DNA from: Vulcanibacillus modesticaldus | GTDB lineage: Bacteria > Bacillota > Bacilli > Tepidibacillales > Tepidibacillaceae | Length of the DNA: 64,000 nucleotides | Direction of reading: 5' to 3' | NCBI RefSeq assembly: GCF_001730235.1 | Contig: NZ_MIJF01000089.1 | Location: 1-64,000 of the forward strand | Part shown: positions 52,674 to 61,497 of the stretch, in pieces | Layout: each line of letters opens with the position of its first letter | Position numbering within the stretch: position 1 is the stretch's first letter | The notes under the pieces: model-generated | What the model was told of the DNA's origin: nothing | The model's input: only the letters and a program-made list of their open reading frames with translations | The model's database searches: none | Made by a program: the position numbers and the translations under genes

Positions 52674-52768
52674 AGGGTAAATATGTACTCTCAACTAGAT
52701 CTACTAAAGAACATGGTTAGGTTATGAATGTTGGTACCACCGATTGTTCCTTTATGGTAATTTACCCT
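52674..52768 (+). promoter_or_regulatory. Structured RNA element before rpoA
   Basis: A perfect 9-bp helix (agggtaaat, 52674-52682, with atttaccct, 52760-52768) encloses 77 bases. Inside, gaaca (52709-52713) can pair with tgttc (52745-52749), and tggt with acca. The element has no T run and ends 50 bases before rpoA. I do not recognise a named leader. It may mediate autogenous control of the alpha operon or mRNA processing. Confidence 0.5.
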
Positions 52769-52818
52769 CGTAATTATATATGCCATCTGAAATGGGACGT
52801 TTTAAAGGAGGGTTAATA

Positions 52819-53763
52819 ATGATTGAAATAGAAAAGCCGAAAATTGAAGTAGTAGAGGTAAGTGAAGATTTTACCTACGGTAAGATCGTAGTTGAGCCTC
52901 TAGAACGGGGTTACGGCACAACACTTGGTAATTCATTAAGACGTATTCTTCTGTCTTCATTACCAGGTGCTGCTGTTACCTCTATTCAAATCGATGGTGT
53001 TTTGCATGAATTTTCTACTATTCCTGGTGTCGTAGAAGATACTACAGAAATTATCTTAAATCTTAAGAAATTGTCTCTTAAAATCCACTCAGATGAGGAA
53101 AAGATTTTAGAGATTGATGTTGATGGCGGTGGCGAGGTTACAGCTGGGGATATTCGAGCCGACAGTGACGTAGAAATACTTAACCCAGATCTTCATATTG
53201 CAACGGTTGAAGATAATGCTAGATTTCATATGCAAATCCGTGCTAATCGTGGAAGAGGATATGTACCGGCTGAACGGAATAAAAAAGAAGATCAACCTAT
53301 AGGAATTCTTCCTGTCGATTCCATCTATACTCCGATAACTAGGGTTAACTTTAATGTTGAAAATACACGCGTTGGGCAAATAACCAACTACGACAAGTTA
53401 ACTCTTGAAGTATGGACTGATGGAAGTATTCGTCCTGAAGAGGCGGTAAGCTTAGGCGCGAAGATTTTAACAGAGCATCTTAATCTATTTGTCGGATTAA
53501 CAGAAGAAGCAAAAGAAGCAGAAATCATGGTTGAAAAAGAAGAAGATCAAAAAGAAAAAGTACTAGAAATGACTATAGAAGAATTAGACCTATCTGTTCG
53601 TTCTTACAATTGTTTAAAACGTGCTGGTATTAATACTGTTCAAGAATTAACTACCAAAACTGAGGAAGACATGATGAAAGTGCGAAATCTTGGACGTAAG
53701 TCACTTGAAGAAGTGCAAAATAAACTCCATGACTTAGGACTTTCGCTTCGTAAGGATGAATAG
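52819..53763 (+). CDS. rpoA: DNA-directed RNA polymerase alpha subunit
   Basis: RpoA dimerises to start polymerase assembly. Its C-terminal domain binds UP elements and activators. The protein (314 residues) has [20 protein letters not shown] in the N-terminal domain and, after an acidic linker, the CTD with [20 protein letters not shown] and [15 protein letters not shown] 52819 follows GGAGGG; an in-frame start at 52780 is in the leader. Confidence 0.98.
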   Translation: MIEIEKPKIEVVEVSEDFTYGKIVVEPLERGYGTTLGNSLRRILLSSLPGAAVTSIQIDGVLHEFSTIPGVVEDTTEIILNLKKLSLKIHSDEEKILEIDVDGGGEVTAGDIRADSDVEILNPDLHIATVEDNARFHMQIRANRGRGYVPAERNKKEDQPIGILPVDSIYTPITRVNFNVENTRVGQITNYDKLTLEVWTDGSIRPEEAVSLGAKILTEHLNLFVGLTEEAKEAEIMVEKEEDQKEKVLEMTIEELDLSVRSYNCLKRAGINTVQELTTKTEEDMMKVRNLGRKSLEEVQNKLHDLGLSLRKDE

Positions 53764-53795
53764 ATAAGAATCTTGTTTAAAGGAGGGGACAAGGA

Positions 53796-54161
53796 ATGGC
53801 ATACAGGAAATTAGGCCGTAACTCAGCAGCGCGGAAGGCTTTGTTCCGTGACCTCGTAACAGATTTATTCATAAATGAGCGTATTGAAACTACTGAATCT
53901 AAAGCAAAAGAAGTACGTAAAATTGCTGAAAAGCTTATCACATTAGCAAAACGTGGCGATCTTCATGCTCGTCGTCAAGTAGCAGCTTATGTGAGAAAAG
54001 AAGTAGCTGATGCAGAAACCGGACAGGACGCAATCCAAAAATTATTTAGTGAAATAGCTCCACGTTTCTCTGAACGTCAGGGAGGTTATACACGTATTCT
54101 TAAACTAGGGCCTCGCCGCGGAGACGCAGCACCAATGGTATACCTTGAACTAGTAGAATAG
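53796..54161 (+). CDS. rplQ: 50S ribosomal protein L17
   Basis: L17 (121 residues) is near the tunnel exit. It starts [20 protein letters not shown] and ends [20 protein letters not shown]. It closes the alpha cluster and is followed by a terminator. GGAGGGG precedes the ATG. Confidence 0.97.
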   Translation: MAYRKLGRNSAARKALFRDLVTDLFINERIETTESKAKEVRKIAEKLITLAKRGDLHARRQVAAYVRKEVADAETGQDAIQKLFSEIAPRFSERQGGYTRILKLGPRRGDAAPMVYLELVE

Positions 54162-54167
54162 TTTTTA

Positions 54168-54222
54168 TAAAAGGGTGAGGGCAGAAACTGAATTTTCAGC
54201 TTCTGATTCGATACCCTTTTTT
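54168..54222 (+). terminator. Rho-independent terminator after rplQ
   Basis: An outer stem (aaaagggt / acccttttt) encloses an inner hairpin (cagaa / ttctg with ctgaa / ttcag), and T residues follow. It ends the long ribosomal protein transcript. Confidence 0.8.
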
Positions 54223-54253
54223 ATTTTTTATTAAGCTCTCATTTGGAGGGAAA

Positions 54254-55090
54254 ATGGTGAATCCTATAATTGAGTTAAGGAATGTTTCATATCAATATCC
54301 AGGGATGGAACAAGAAGTTCTTAAAAATATTTCAATATATCTAGAAGAAAACCAGTTTATCACAATATTAGGACCTAATGGTTCTGGGAAATCTACTTTG
54401 GCTAAACTACTTAATGGTTTGTTGTTACCAACTGAGGGTGTGGTGATAGTTGATCAAATTGATACCAATAGTGATGAAGAACAAGTATGGACCATAAGAA
54501 GTCAAGTTGGAATAGTATTTCAAAATCCTGATAATCAGATCGTTGCAAATACAGTTGAGGATGATGTTGCTTTTGGTTTAGAAAACAAAGGTATAGAGCC
54601 AGAAGTGATCCGTGAAAGAGTGGATAAGGCACTTGATAAAGTAGGTTTAGGATTTGCTAAGTTATATGAACCACATTATTTATCTGGTGGACAAAAGCAA
54701 AAAGTAGCGATTGCCGGGATTATTGCTATGAAACCGAAAGTTATTATTCTAGATGAGGCGACATCAATGCTTGATCCTAAAGGTAAAAAAGAAGTACTAC
54801 AGACGGTAAAAAACCTATCAAGTATTGAAAAAATTACAATATTGCACATTACCCACGATTTACATGAAGCTATTCTGGCGGATCGGGTTATTGTATTGGA
54901 TAAAGGGAAAATCTTATTAGATGGTTCACCAAAAAAGGTGTTTAAAGAACGCTTACTTTTAAAGCATATTGGGCTGGATGTTCCTCTAGCTACCGAACTA
55001 GCGTACCGTTTGAAGGAAAATGGTGTTCCGATTAAAGAAGATATAGTAAGTATAGAGGAGTTTGTACAAGAACTATGGACATATATTTAA
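54254..55090 (+). CDS. ecfA1: ECF transporter ATP-binding protein EcfA1
   Basis: EcfA1 is one of two ATPases of the energy-coupling factor module that powers vitamin and cofactor uptake with different S components. The 278-residue protein has Walker A GPNGSGKST, the Q-loop in VFQNPDNQIV, the ABC signature LSGGQKQKVAIAG and Walker B VIILDEATSMLD with the switch histidine in HITHDLHEA. It overlaps ecfA2 by 16 bases. Confidence 0.95.
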   Translation: MVNPIIELRNVSYQYPGMEQEVLKNISIYLEENQFITILGPNGSGKSTLAKLLNGLLLPTEGVVIVDQIDTNSDEEQVWTIRSQVGIVFQNPDNQIVANTVEDDVAFGLENKGIEPEVIRERVDKALDKVGLGFAKLYEPHYLSGGQKQKVAIAGIIAMKPKVIILDEATSMLDPKGKKEVLQTVKNLSSIEKITILHITHDLHEAILADRVIVLDKGKILLDGSPKKVFKERLLLKHIGLDVPLATELAYRLKENGVPIKEDIVSIEEFVQELWTYI

Positions 55091-55932
55091 AAAAAGTTTC
55101 TGTAACTTATATGAAGAACACTCCTTTTGAAAAAAAAGCGTTAGATAATATTAATTTGCATATTCCAAAAGGAACGATAACTGGAATAATAGGTCATACT
55201 GGTTCAGGTAAGTCAACCTTAATTCAGCTAATTGCAGGACTGATACATCCAAGTACAGGAACAGTTAAAATAGGTGAAATGGATTGGAAAAATAAAAAAG
55301 CTCTTGCTGAATTAAGAAAGCAAGTGGGAATAGTCTTTCAATATCCAGAACATCAACTATTTGAAGAAACAGTTGAAAAGGATATAGCTTTTGGACCAAG
55401 CAATTATGGATTTACAGAAGTAGAAAGATTAGAAGCCGTAAAAGAGGCAATGGAACTAGTAAAGTTACCATATGAGAAGTTTGCTCACCGTTCACCGTTT
55501 GAGTTAAGTGGAGGGCAAAAGCGAAGGGTAGCGATTGCTGGTGTTATAGCTTTTCGTCCTAAAATTTTGATCCTGGACGAACCGTCAGCGGGTTTAGATC
55601 CGATTGGGAAAAAGGACATATTTAAGATGATAACCGAACTTCATCAGAAGCAAAATATGACTACGATTATAGTGTCACATAGTATGGATGAAGTAGCTAA
55701 TTTCGCTGATAATCTTATTGTTTTAAATCAAGGGAAGGTACTACTTGAAGGTACTCCCCAAAAGGTCTTTAATCGGGTTGATTTGTTACAAGAAAACAAC
55801 CTTGATATCCCGGAAATTACCAAATTAATTAAATTATTAAACCAAAAAATTACTCCCCCAATACCATTGAGTTGTTTTTCAATTGATGAATTAGAGTACT
55901 ATCTATCCATTCGATTAAAGGAGAAGAAGTAA
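55075..55932 (+). CDS. ecfA2: ECF transporter ATP-binding protein EcfA2
   Basis: This second ATPase (285 residues) pairs with EcfA1. It has Walker A GHTGSGKST, Q-loop VFQYPEHQLFEETV, signature LSGGQKRRVAIAG and Walker B ILILDEPSAGLD, with the EcfA2-type C-terminus. Its start lies inside ecfA1 and its stop touches the ecfT start, so all three are coupled. Confidence 0.95.
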   Translation: MDIYLKKVSVTYMKNTPFEKKALDNINLHIPKGTITGIIGHTGSGKSTLIQLIAGLIHPSTGTVKIGEMDWKNKKALAELRKQVGIVFQYPEHQLFEETVEKDIAFGPSNYGFTEVERLEAVKEAMELVKLPYEKFAHRSPFELSGGQKRRVAIAGVIAFRPKILILDEPSAGLDPIGKKDIFKMITELHQKQNMTTIIVSHSMDEVANFADNLIVLNQGKVLLEGTPQKVFNRVDLLQENNLDIPEITKLIKLLNQKITPPIPLSCFSIDELEYYLSIRLKEKK

Positions 55933-56738
55933 TGAATTTATCTCAATATATGGTAATTGGTCGTTATATTCCTGGTAACTCATATATTCATCTGCTTGAT
56001 GCTAGATCGAAACTAATCTTTGTTTTTTTATATATATTTTTGGTATTTTTGACTAATAGTATTTTGGGGTATTTAATTTTGTTGTCTTTTATCATCATTG
56101 GGATATTAATATCTAAAATCCCCATATCGTACTATGTTAAAGGTATCATGCCTATCTTTTTAATAATTTTGTTTACGATTATTCTCCATTTAACAACTAA
56201 TAAGGCTGGCGATTTAGTATTTCAGTGGAAGTGGATTGAAATTTATAGTCAAGGTATTGAACAGGCTGTATTTATTACATTAAGACTACTAATATTAGTT
56301 ATAATCGCTTCAATGTTAACATTAACAACTTCACCAATTGATTTAACGATGGGTTTGGAACGAATTTTGAATCCATTAAAACGTGTAAATTTACCTATCC
56401 ATGAATTGGCATTGATGATGTCAATTTCTTTAAGATTTATACCTACTTTGGTTGATGAAGCGGATAAAATTATGAAAGCTCAAAAAGCTAGAGGCGCTAA
56501 TTTTGAAACTGGTCCAATCCATAAAAGAGTTATAAATATGATCGCCATTATCATTCCCTTATTTATTAGTGCATTTAAAAGGGCAGATGAATTAGCGATA
56601 GCCATGGAATCTCGGGGATATCGTGGTGGAGAGGGTAGAACGAGATTAAGAGTATCTGTTTTTACTTGGAGGGATTTATTATTACTCCTTATTTTCAGCG
56701 TTCTTTTGATTACAATATTAAGTATTAGAGGTTTGTAA
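55932..56738 (+). CDS. ecfT: ECF transporter transmembrane protein EcfT
   Basis: EcfT couples the ATPases to substrate-binding S components in the membrane. The 268-residue protein has several membrane helices and the two coupling motifs with Ala-Arg-Gly: QKARGANF near residue 181 and an ESRGYRGGEGR segment near residue 215. No S component is encoded next to it, which fits the shared (group II) module. Confidence 0.94.
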   Translation: MNLSQYMVIGRYIPGNSYIHLLDARSKLIFVFLYIFLVFLTNSILGYLILLSFIIIGILISKIPISYYVKGIMPIFLIILFTIILHLTTNKAGDLVFQWKWIEIYSQGIEQAVFITLRLLILVIIASMLTLTTSPIDLTMGLERILNPLKRVNLPIHELALMMSISLRFIPTLVDEADKIMKAQKARGANFETGPIHKRVINMIAIIIPLFISAFKRADELAIAMESRGYRGGEGRTRLRVSVFTWRDLLLLLIFSVLLITILSIRGL

Positions 56739-56739
56739 G

Positions 56740-57480
56740 ATGAATGTTAGAAATATTAAGTTGGAAATAAGTTATGATGGTACTAATTTTCATGGTTTTC
56801 AAATCCAACCTGACCAAAGAACCATTCAGGGAGAATTGCAAAAGGCAATCGGTATGATTATCAAGCAACAGATAAAAATTACTGCTTCAGGTAGAACGGA
56901 TACAGGTGTTCACGCAAGAAAACAAGTCTGCAATTTTCATACAGAAAGTAGAATTCCGGTGGAAAAATGGGTCGATGCCTTAAATTCTCTCTTACCTGAA
57001 GATATAGTTGTTAAATCGGCAACTGAAATGCCTTTTGAGTTTCATTCTCGATTTGATGTTAAAAAGAAAATTTATCGTTATTCTATTTATAACGATAGGG
57101 TTGTTGATGTTTTCCGACGAAATTATACATGGCATTATCCCTATTCACTGGATATAGAGACTATGAAAAAGGCTAGCCAATTATTTATAGGAGAACATGA
57201 TTTTACTTCGTTTTCTTCTGCTAAAAGTGAGATTGAAAATAGGACTAGAACGATATATGAAGCTGAAATTGGAAAGATAGGAAATGAGATATATTTCCAA
57301 ATTAGTGGCAACGGTTTTCTTTATAATATGGTTCGAATAATAATGGGGACTTTAGTAGAAGTAGGTAGTGGCAAAATGAGTTTAGAAGATATTCGTAGTC
57401 TGTTTAGGGAAAAGAATCGTTCAATGGCCGGTATTACCGCTCCGGCAAAGGGATTAACGTTATGGGACGTAGAATATTAG
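56740..57480 (+). CDS. truA: tRNA pseudouridine(38-40) synthase
   Basis: TruA makes pseudouridine at positions 38-40 of the anticodon arm. The 246-residue protein has the catalytic aspartate in ASGRTDTGVHARKQ near residue 53, the early block LEISYDGTNFHGFQIQPDQR, and HDFTSFSSAKSE and GNGFLYNMVRIIMGTL. It begins one base after ecfT, in the same order as B. subtilis. Confidence 0.96.
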   Translation: MNVRNIKLEISYDGTNFHGFQIQPDQRTIQGELQKAIGMIIKQQIKITASGRTDTGVHARKQVCNFHTESRIPVEKWVDALNSLLPEDIVVKSATEMPFEFHSRFDVKKKIYRYSIYNDRVVDVFRRNYTWHYPYSLDIETMKKASQLFIGEHDFTSFSSAKSEIENRTRTIYEAEIGKIGNEIYFQISGNGFLYNMVRIIMGTLVEVGSGKMSLEDIRSLFREKNRSMAGITAPAKGLTLWDVEY

Positions 57481-57508
57481 ACAACAGTACCATGCGTATT
57501 AATATTTC

Positions 57509-57537
57509 TTGACTCGACCAGTTATGTGTAGTATTAT
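57509..57537 (+). promoter_or_regulatory. Sigma-A type promoter of rplM-rpsI
   Basis: TTGACT (57509-57514), a 17-bp spacer and TATTAT (57532-57537) lie after truA and ahead of the L13-type leader. Confidence 0.7.
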
Positions 57538-57540
57538 ATT

Positions 57541-57590
57541 CTTTGGTATTTTAAAACCCACTAGCCCCGGGTTATTTAAATACAGTATGT
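57541..57590 (+). promoter_or_regulatory. L13-type leader before rplM
   Basis: A two-tier hairpin pairs gtattt (57546-57551) with aaatac (57578-57583) and aaccc with gggtt around a loop actagcccc. The position directly before rplM and the accc-actagcccc-gggt core agree with the L13 leader of Bacilli as I remember it. L13 is the expected ligand. Confidence 0.65.
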
Positions 57591-57651
57591 AAAAAACATT
57601 CTTGTAAAATATGAAAGTTAGAAAGTTTGACATAGATTAGGAGGGAAAAAG

Positions 57652-58089
57652 ATGCGTACCACATACATGGCAAAGCCTAATGAGGTTGAACGTAAATGGT
57701 ATATTATCGATGCTGAAGGTAAAACTCTTGGACGTTTAGCATCTGAAGCAGCAAGCATTCTTCGTGGAAAGCATAAGCCACAATATACTCCTCATGTAGA
57801 TACTGGAGATTTTGTAATTATTATTAATGCAGATAAAGTGCATTTAACAGGTAAGAAATTAGCACAAAAGAAATATTATCGTCATTCAGGATATCCTGGA
57901 GGATTAAAAGTAACAACTGCTGGAGATATGCTTAAGAATAAGCCAGAGCGTATGATCGAACTTGCAGTTAAAGGTATGTTACCAAAAAATACCCTTGGAC
58001 GTAAGCAAGGTATGAAATTGAAAGTGTATGCAGGTTCTGAACATCCACATGCAGCTCAAAAACCAGAAGTTTGGGAAATTAAAGGTTAA
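57652..58089 (+). CDS. rplM: 50S ribosomal protein L13
   Basis: L13 (145 residues) is an early assembly protein. It starts [20 protein letters not shown] and has [20 protein letters not shown] and [20 protein letters not shown]. It forms a two-gene operon with rpsI behind its own promoter and leader. Confidence 0.97.
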   Translation: MRTTYMAKPNEVERKWYIIDAEGKTLGRLASEAASILRGKHKPQYTPHVDTGDFVIIINADKVHLTGKKLAQKKYYRHSGYPGGLKVTTAGDMLKNKPERMIELAVKGMLPKNTLGRKQGMKLKVYAGSEHPHAAQKPEVWEIKG

Positions 58090-58100
58090 TAAAGGGGGTT

Positions 58101-58499
58101 ATGGCTTTGGCACAAGTACAATATTACGGAACAGGTCGTCGTAAGCATTCTGTTGCCCGTGTACGTTTGGTTCCTGGTGACGGACAAATTATTGTAAATA
58201 AGCGCAAATTAGATGATTATTTTGGTTTGGAAACATTAAAAGTTATCGTTAAGCAGCCATTAGTAGCAACTGAAACTGCTCAATCATATGATGTTCTTGT
58301 AAATGTTAAAGGTGGAGGATTTACTGGTCAAGCTGGGGCAATTCGTCATGGTATTGCTCGCGCTCTACTAAAAGTTGATCCAGAATTCCGTCCTATCTTG
58401 AAAAAGGCAGGATTCTTAACACGCGATCCACGTATGAAAGAGCGTAAGAAATACGGACTTAAAGCTGCTCGTCGTGCTCCTCAATTCTCAAAACGTTAA
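58101..58499 (+). CDS. rpsI: 30S ribosomal protein S9
   Basis: S9 (132 residues) reaches the P-site tRNA with its C-terminal KR tail (APQFSKR). It starts [20 protein letters not shown] and contains [29 protein letters not shown] precedes the start and a terminator follows. Confidence 0.97.
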   Translation: MALAQVQYYGTGRRKHSVARVRLVPGDGQIIVNKRKLDDYFGLETLKVIVKQPLVATETAQSYDVLVNVKGGGFTGQAGAIRHGIARALLKVDPEFRPILKKAGFLTRDPRMKERKKYGLKAARRAPQFSKR

Positions 58500-58513
58500 T
58501 ATATCTATTATGG

Positions 58514-58545
58514 AAAAAACACCCAAATATTTTGGGTGTTTTTTG
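58514..58545 (+). terminator. Rho-independent terminator after rpsI
   Basis: The stem aaaaaacaccca / tgggtgtttttt with a short AT loop includes its own A and T tails. It closes the rplM-rpsI operon. Confidence 0.9.
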
Positions 58546-58673
58546 CTTTAACGGAACAAATAGAATGATACGGACCAATAAGTCCATTTGAATTTTGTTC
58601 TAAATACCAAACTCGTCCCATACATATTAAAAGAGATAATGCGGCATTTATAGTGAATAAAAGGGGGAGAAGG

Positions 58674-59411
58674 ATGATTAATTATCTAAAAAAAATACTT
58701 CAAAAAATAAATATATTCAAAATAGCAAGTACGGTATTTGCATTGCTAATTATAATAACTATTATGCTTTATGATGTTCCGGTAAATCAATCATGGTCTA
58801 GTTGGACATTACCTTTATCTGGATACATTTTCATTCTCGATCCCGGTCATGGGGGACCAGATGGAGGGGCGGTTAGTAAAAGTGGGATTGTTGAAAAAGA
58901 TATTACACTAAGTATTTCTAAATATTTAAGAGATTATCTAAATGAAGCAGGAGCTCTTGTAATAATGACAAGAGATTCAGACAAGGATTTGGCTGAACTA
59001 AATACAAAAGGGTTATCGAGGAGAAAACTGGAAGATTTGAAAAATAGGGTTAATTTAGCGAATAGAAGTTTAGCTGATTTTTTCGTCAGTATTCATCTAA
59101 ATAGCATCTCATCTTCTAAATGGCGTGGTGCTCAAACTTTTTATTATCCAATAAGAGAAGAAAATAAAAAAATGGCTATTTATATTCAAGAAGAACTGAT
59201 AAAAAATTTACAAAATACGGATCGTGTTCCGTTGCCTCGTAATGACATTATAGTACTTAAGTATGTCGAGTTACCATCAGTAATGGTAGAGGTAGGTTTT
59301 TTATCAAATTCGCAGGAAGCTGAATTATTGAAAGATGAAGAATATCAGAGAAAAATAGCATTTGCAATTTATCAGGGGATGTTAACTTACTATTCAAAAC
59401 AAACTCCATAA
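58674..59411 (+). CDS. cwlD: Spore cortex N-acetylmuramoyl-L-alanine amidase CwlD
   Basis: CwlD cleaves the stem peptide from cortex peptidoglycan, the first step in making muramic delta-lactam. The protein (245 residues) has an N-terminal membrane anchor (IASTVFALLIIITIMLYDVP). The Amidase_3 fold follows, with zinc ligands in ILDPGHGG, GIVEKD and VSIHLNS and the catalytic glutamate in MVEVGFLSN. ATG 58674 follows GGGGGAGAAGG. A CATACATA element (58619-58626) resembles a sigma-E -10 box but lacks a clear -35. PdaB, encoded nearby, belongs to the related spore wall deacetylases. Confidence 0.94.
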   Translation: MINYLKKILQKINIFKIASTVFALLIIITIMLYDVPVNQSWSSWTLPLSGYIFILDPGHGGPDGGAVSKSGIVEKDITLSISKYLRDYLNEAGALVIMTRDSDKDLAELNTKGLSRRKLEDLKNRVNLANRSLADFFVSIHLNSISSSKWRGAQTFYYPIREENKKMAIYIQEELIKNLQNTDRVPLPRNDIIVLKYVELPSVMVEVGFLSNSQEAELLKDEEYQRKIAFAIYQGMLTYYSKQTP

Positions 59412-59428
59412 ATAGTATAAAAAAAACA

Positions 59429-59465
59429 ACTTCTAAATGCTGCACTTATTCAAAATACAATACTT
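59429..59465 (+). repeat. Intergenic repeat, copy 2 (37 bp)
   Basis: Starting acttctaaatgctgcact, this copy differs from 37975-38011 at five positions. It lies 96 bases before the Mrp gene and is followed at similar distance by a -10-like element. Confidence 0.65.
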
Positions 59466-59492
59466 AATCAAAGGTGCGCTAGTATTTTTTTA

Positions 59493-59501
59493 TGTTATAA
59501 T
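59493..59501 (+). promoter_or_regulatory. Extended -10 promoter of mrp/salA
   Basis: TGt-TATAAT at 59493-59501 is a consensus extended -10. No good -35 hexamer is seen. It lies 60 bases before the gene. Confidence 0.5.
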
Positions 59502-59560
59502 TATTACAGTATAAATAGTAAATAATTAACATTGAACAAAGAAAGTGAAGGGGTGTCAAA

Positions 59561-60634
59561 ATGATAACTGAAGAACAAGTGCTCGAAGCACTTAAAGGGG
59601 TTGAAGATCCAGAAATCCATCGTAGTTTAGTTGATCTTGATATGATTCGAAATATTGTAATCGATGGAGATAAAGTGAGTTTAGAAGTTGTTTTAACCAT
59701 TCAAGGCTGTCCATTAAAATCAACGATTGGTCAGGATGTAGAAAATGCACTAAAAGCATTAGGTGTAAAGGAAGTGGATGTAACATTCGGCTCTATGACT
59801 GATGAAGAGCGTTCAGCATTAGCAACTAAGCTTCAAGGGGGTAAAAGTCAAGTTTCTTTGAACCCTCAAAAAGGTTCACCTTTATTAGCAGCTGATTCTA
59901 AAACTAAATTCATCGCTGTCACCAGTGGTAAAGGTGGAGTAGGTAAGTCAACTGTATCTGTAAATCTAGCGGTTGCTTTGGCACGAATGGGGAATAAAGT
60001 AGGTCTAATTGATGCTGATATATATGGCTTTAGTGTTCCGGATATGATGGGGATTGAAGAACAACCTAAAGTAATAGATAAATTGATTTTACCAGTTGAA
60101 CGCTTTGGGGTTAAAGTAATATCTATGGGATTTTTTGTCCCTGATAATTCACCAGTTGTCTGGAGAGGACCTTTGTTAGGTAGAATGTTAAAAACTTTTT
60201 TTGAAGAAGTTTATTGGGGAGATCTAGATTTTATGATATTAGATTTACCTCCCGGAACAGGGGATATGGCATTAGATGTTCATAACACTATTCCTCAAAG
60301 TAAAGAAATCATTGTTACAACACCACATGCAACAGCTGCTTTTGTTGCTGCTAGAGCCGGAACATTGGCGATAAAGACCAACCATGAAATCATTGGTGTT
60401 GTAGAGAACATGTCATTTTATGAGTGTGAATCTGGAGAAAAGGCTTATATCTTTGGTAAAGATGGAGGTAAAAAACTATCAGAGGAATTAAAAACAGAAC
60501 TATTAACACAAATTCCAATCGGTGCACCAGATTACCAAGAAACAGATGAATTTGCTCCTTCGATCTACCCACAAGGAAGTAAAATAGGCGAAATTTACCA
60601 ACAATTGGCCCGAAAGGTGATCGAGAAAGCTTAA
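59561..60634 (+). CDS. salA: Mrp/ApbC-family P-loop ATPase (SalA)
   Basis: The 357-residue protein has an N-terminal MIP18/DUF59 domain (EEQVLEALKGVEDPEIHRSL to about residue 90). A deviant Walker A ATPase follows with VTSGKGGVGKSTVSVNLAVA near residue 115 and LIDADIYGFSVPDMMG. Mrp proteins carry iron-sulfur clusters. The B. subtilis protein at this position, SalA, represses scoC. The usual C-terminal CXXC is not obvious here (FYECESGEKAYIFG has one cysteine), so cluster binding is uncertain. GAAGGGGTG precedes the ATG. Confidence 0.9.
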   Translation: MITEEQVLEALKGVEDPEIHRSLVDLDMIRNIVIDGDKVSLEVVLTIQGCPLKSTIGQDVENALKALGVKEVDVTFGSMTDEERSALATKLQGGKSQVSLNPQKGSPLLAADSKTKFIAVTSGKGGVGKSTVSVNLAVALARMGNKVGLIDADIYGFSVPDMMGIEEQPKVIDKLILPVERFGVKVISMGFFVPDNSPVVWRGPLLGRMLKTFFEEVYWGDLDFMILDLPPGTGDMALDVHNTIPQSKEIIVTTPHATAAFVAARAGTLAIKTNHEIIGVVENMSFYECESGEKAYIFGKDGGKKLSEELKTELLTQIPIGAPDYQETDEFAPSIYPQGSKIGEIYQQLARKVIEKA

Positions 60635-60660
60635 TTCTAAATTTACAAAATTTCATAGAT

Positions 60661-60698
60661 TATAAGCTATTCCCACAATTAAAAGGGAATAGCTTATA
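60661..60698. terminator. Inverted repeat between converging salA and gerD, probable terminator
   Basis: A perfect 14-bp repeat (tataagctattccc / gggaatagcttata) with a ten-base loop lies between the two stop codons. T runs are weak on both sides, but the site and stem strength argue for a shared terminator. Confidence 0.65.
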
Positions 60699-60701
60699 TA
60701 T

Positions 60702-61325
60702 TTATTCTCCACCCTCATCTTTCTTTTTTTCTTTATCCTTTTCTTTTTCAGGCTTTAAAGCTTCCTTACTGGCTTCTTCCATTAATTTCAGGAGATCATA
60801 TTTAAACATTGGACTTTGCAGAGATTCTTTAATAACTAACATCATTTGCGTACGGTAGGCATTGGTCTTCATAGCATCGAATAATATCTTTTCAAATTCT
60901 GGGTCTTTCATAACTTCAATCAGCATTTTTCGATATTCCGGATCCTTCATCAAATCCTTTAAAAGTTTTTCATTTTCTTTTTTCAATGTTTTACCTAGTT
61001 CAGATGCAAATTTAGGATCTTCAAACATAGATTTTAGTTTTTCTTTATTTTCTGGCGATAAAAATTCTTCTTTAACAATTTTTTTAACTTCCTTATCTTC
61101 TAAGATCATTTTTTTCTGGATTTTTGGATCTTGAAGCGATTCTTGAATCGCCTTTTTCCCATCTTCAGTTTGTAAAATATCAAGAACCATTTGTTTTAAT
61201 TCTTTATAACTTGGTTCGGAGGTGTTTTGGGTCTTCTTGAAGACGTTACAACTGCTTAGAAGAATAATGATTAAAATTATAATAAAGAATTTCAAAAAAA
61301 ATTTATAAGAATTATATTTAAACAA
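60702..61325 (-). CDS. gerD: Spore germination lipoprotein GerD
   Basis: GerD is a lipoprotein of the spore inner membrane that clusters germinant receptors. The 207-residue protein has a signal peptide ending in the lipobox LLSSC near residue 25. A helical core follows with repeated DP-x-F/Y/I units (DPKIQKKM, DPKFASEL, DPEYRKML, DPEFEKIL). The tail is highly charged (KPEKEKDKEKKKDEGGE). AGGAGGG precedes the ATG on the minus strand. A sigma-G-like promoter lies 32 bases upstream. B. subtilis gerD also follows salA. Confidence 0.94.
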   Translation of the reverse strand: MFKYNSYKFFLKFFIIILIIILLSSCNVFKKTQNTSEPSYKELKQMVLDILQTEDGKKAIQESLQDPKIQKKMILEDKEVKKIVKEEFLSPENKEKLKSMFEDPKFASELGKTLKKENEKLLKDLMKDPEYRKMLIEVMKDPEFEKILFDAMKTNAYRTQMMLVIKESLQSPMFKYDLLKLMEEASKEALKPEKEKDKEKKKDEGGE

Positions 61326-61356
61326 TACTAATCCCTCCTTTTTTTATGTTTATCAG

Positions 61357-61387
61357 TAATATGTCATGAAATGAGGTATTTTATCCA
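61357..61387 (-). promoter_or_regulatory. Candidate sigma-G promoter of gerD
   Basis: On the minus strand TGGATA, an 18-bp spacer and CATATTA lie 32 bases upstream of gerD. This resembles the sigma-G consensus (TGAATA and CATACTA), the known controller of gerD in B. subtilis. Confidence 0.6.
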
Positions 61388-61454
61388 AGTAATATTGCGT
61401 AATAGATCTAATAATAAAGAAGGAATTTCGAAGCTGTAGAATTAGTGTCGATGT

Positions 61455-61497
61455 AAAAAAAAAGCTAGACAATAAAGAACAGATTGTCTAGCTTTTT
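61455..61497 (-). terminator. Rho-independent terminator of pdaB
   Basis: The 15-bp repeat aaaaagctagacaat / attgtctagcttttt overlaps the pdaB stop. Read on the minus strand it is followed by nine T residues. Confidence 0.85.

Noticed and set aside
60390-60656. An 88-residue minus-strand frame next to gerD
   Set aside because: It is antisense to the end of salA and lies beyond the shared inverted repeat, without start signals.
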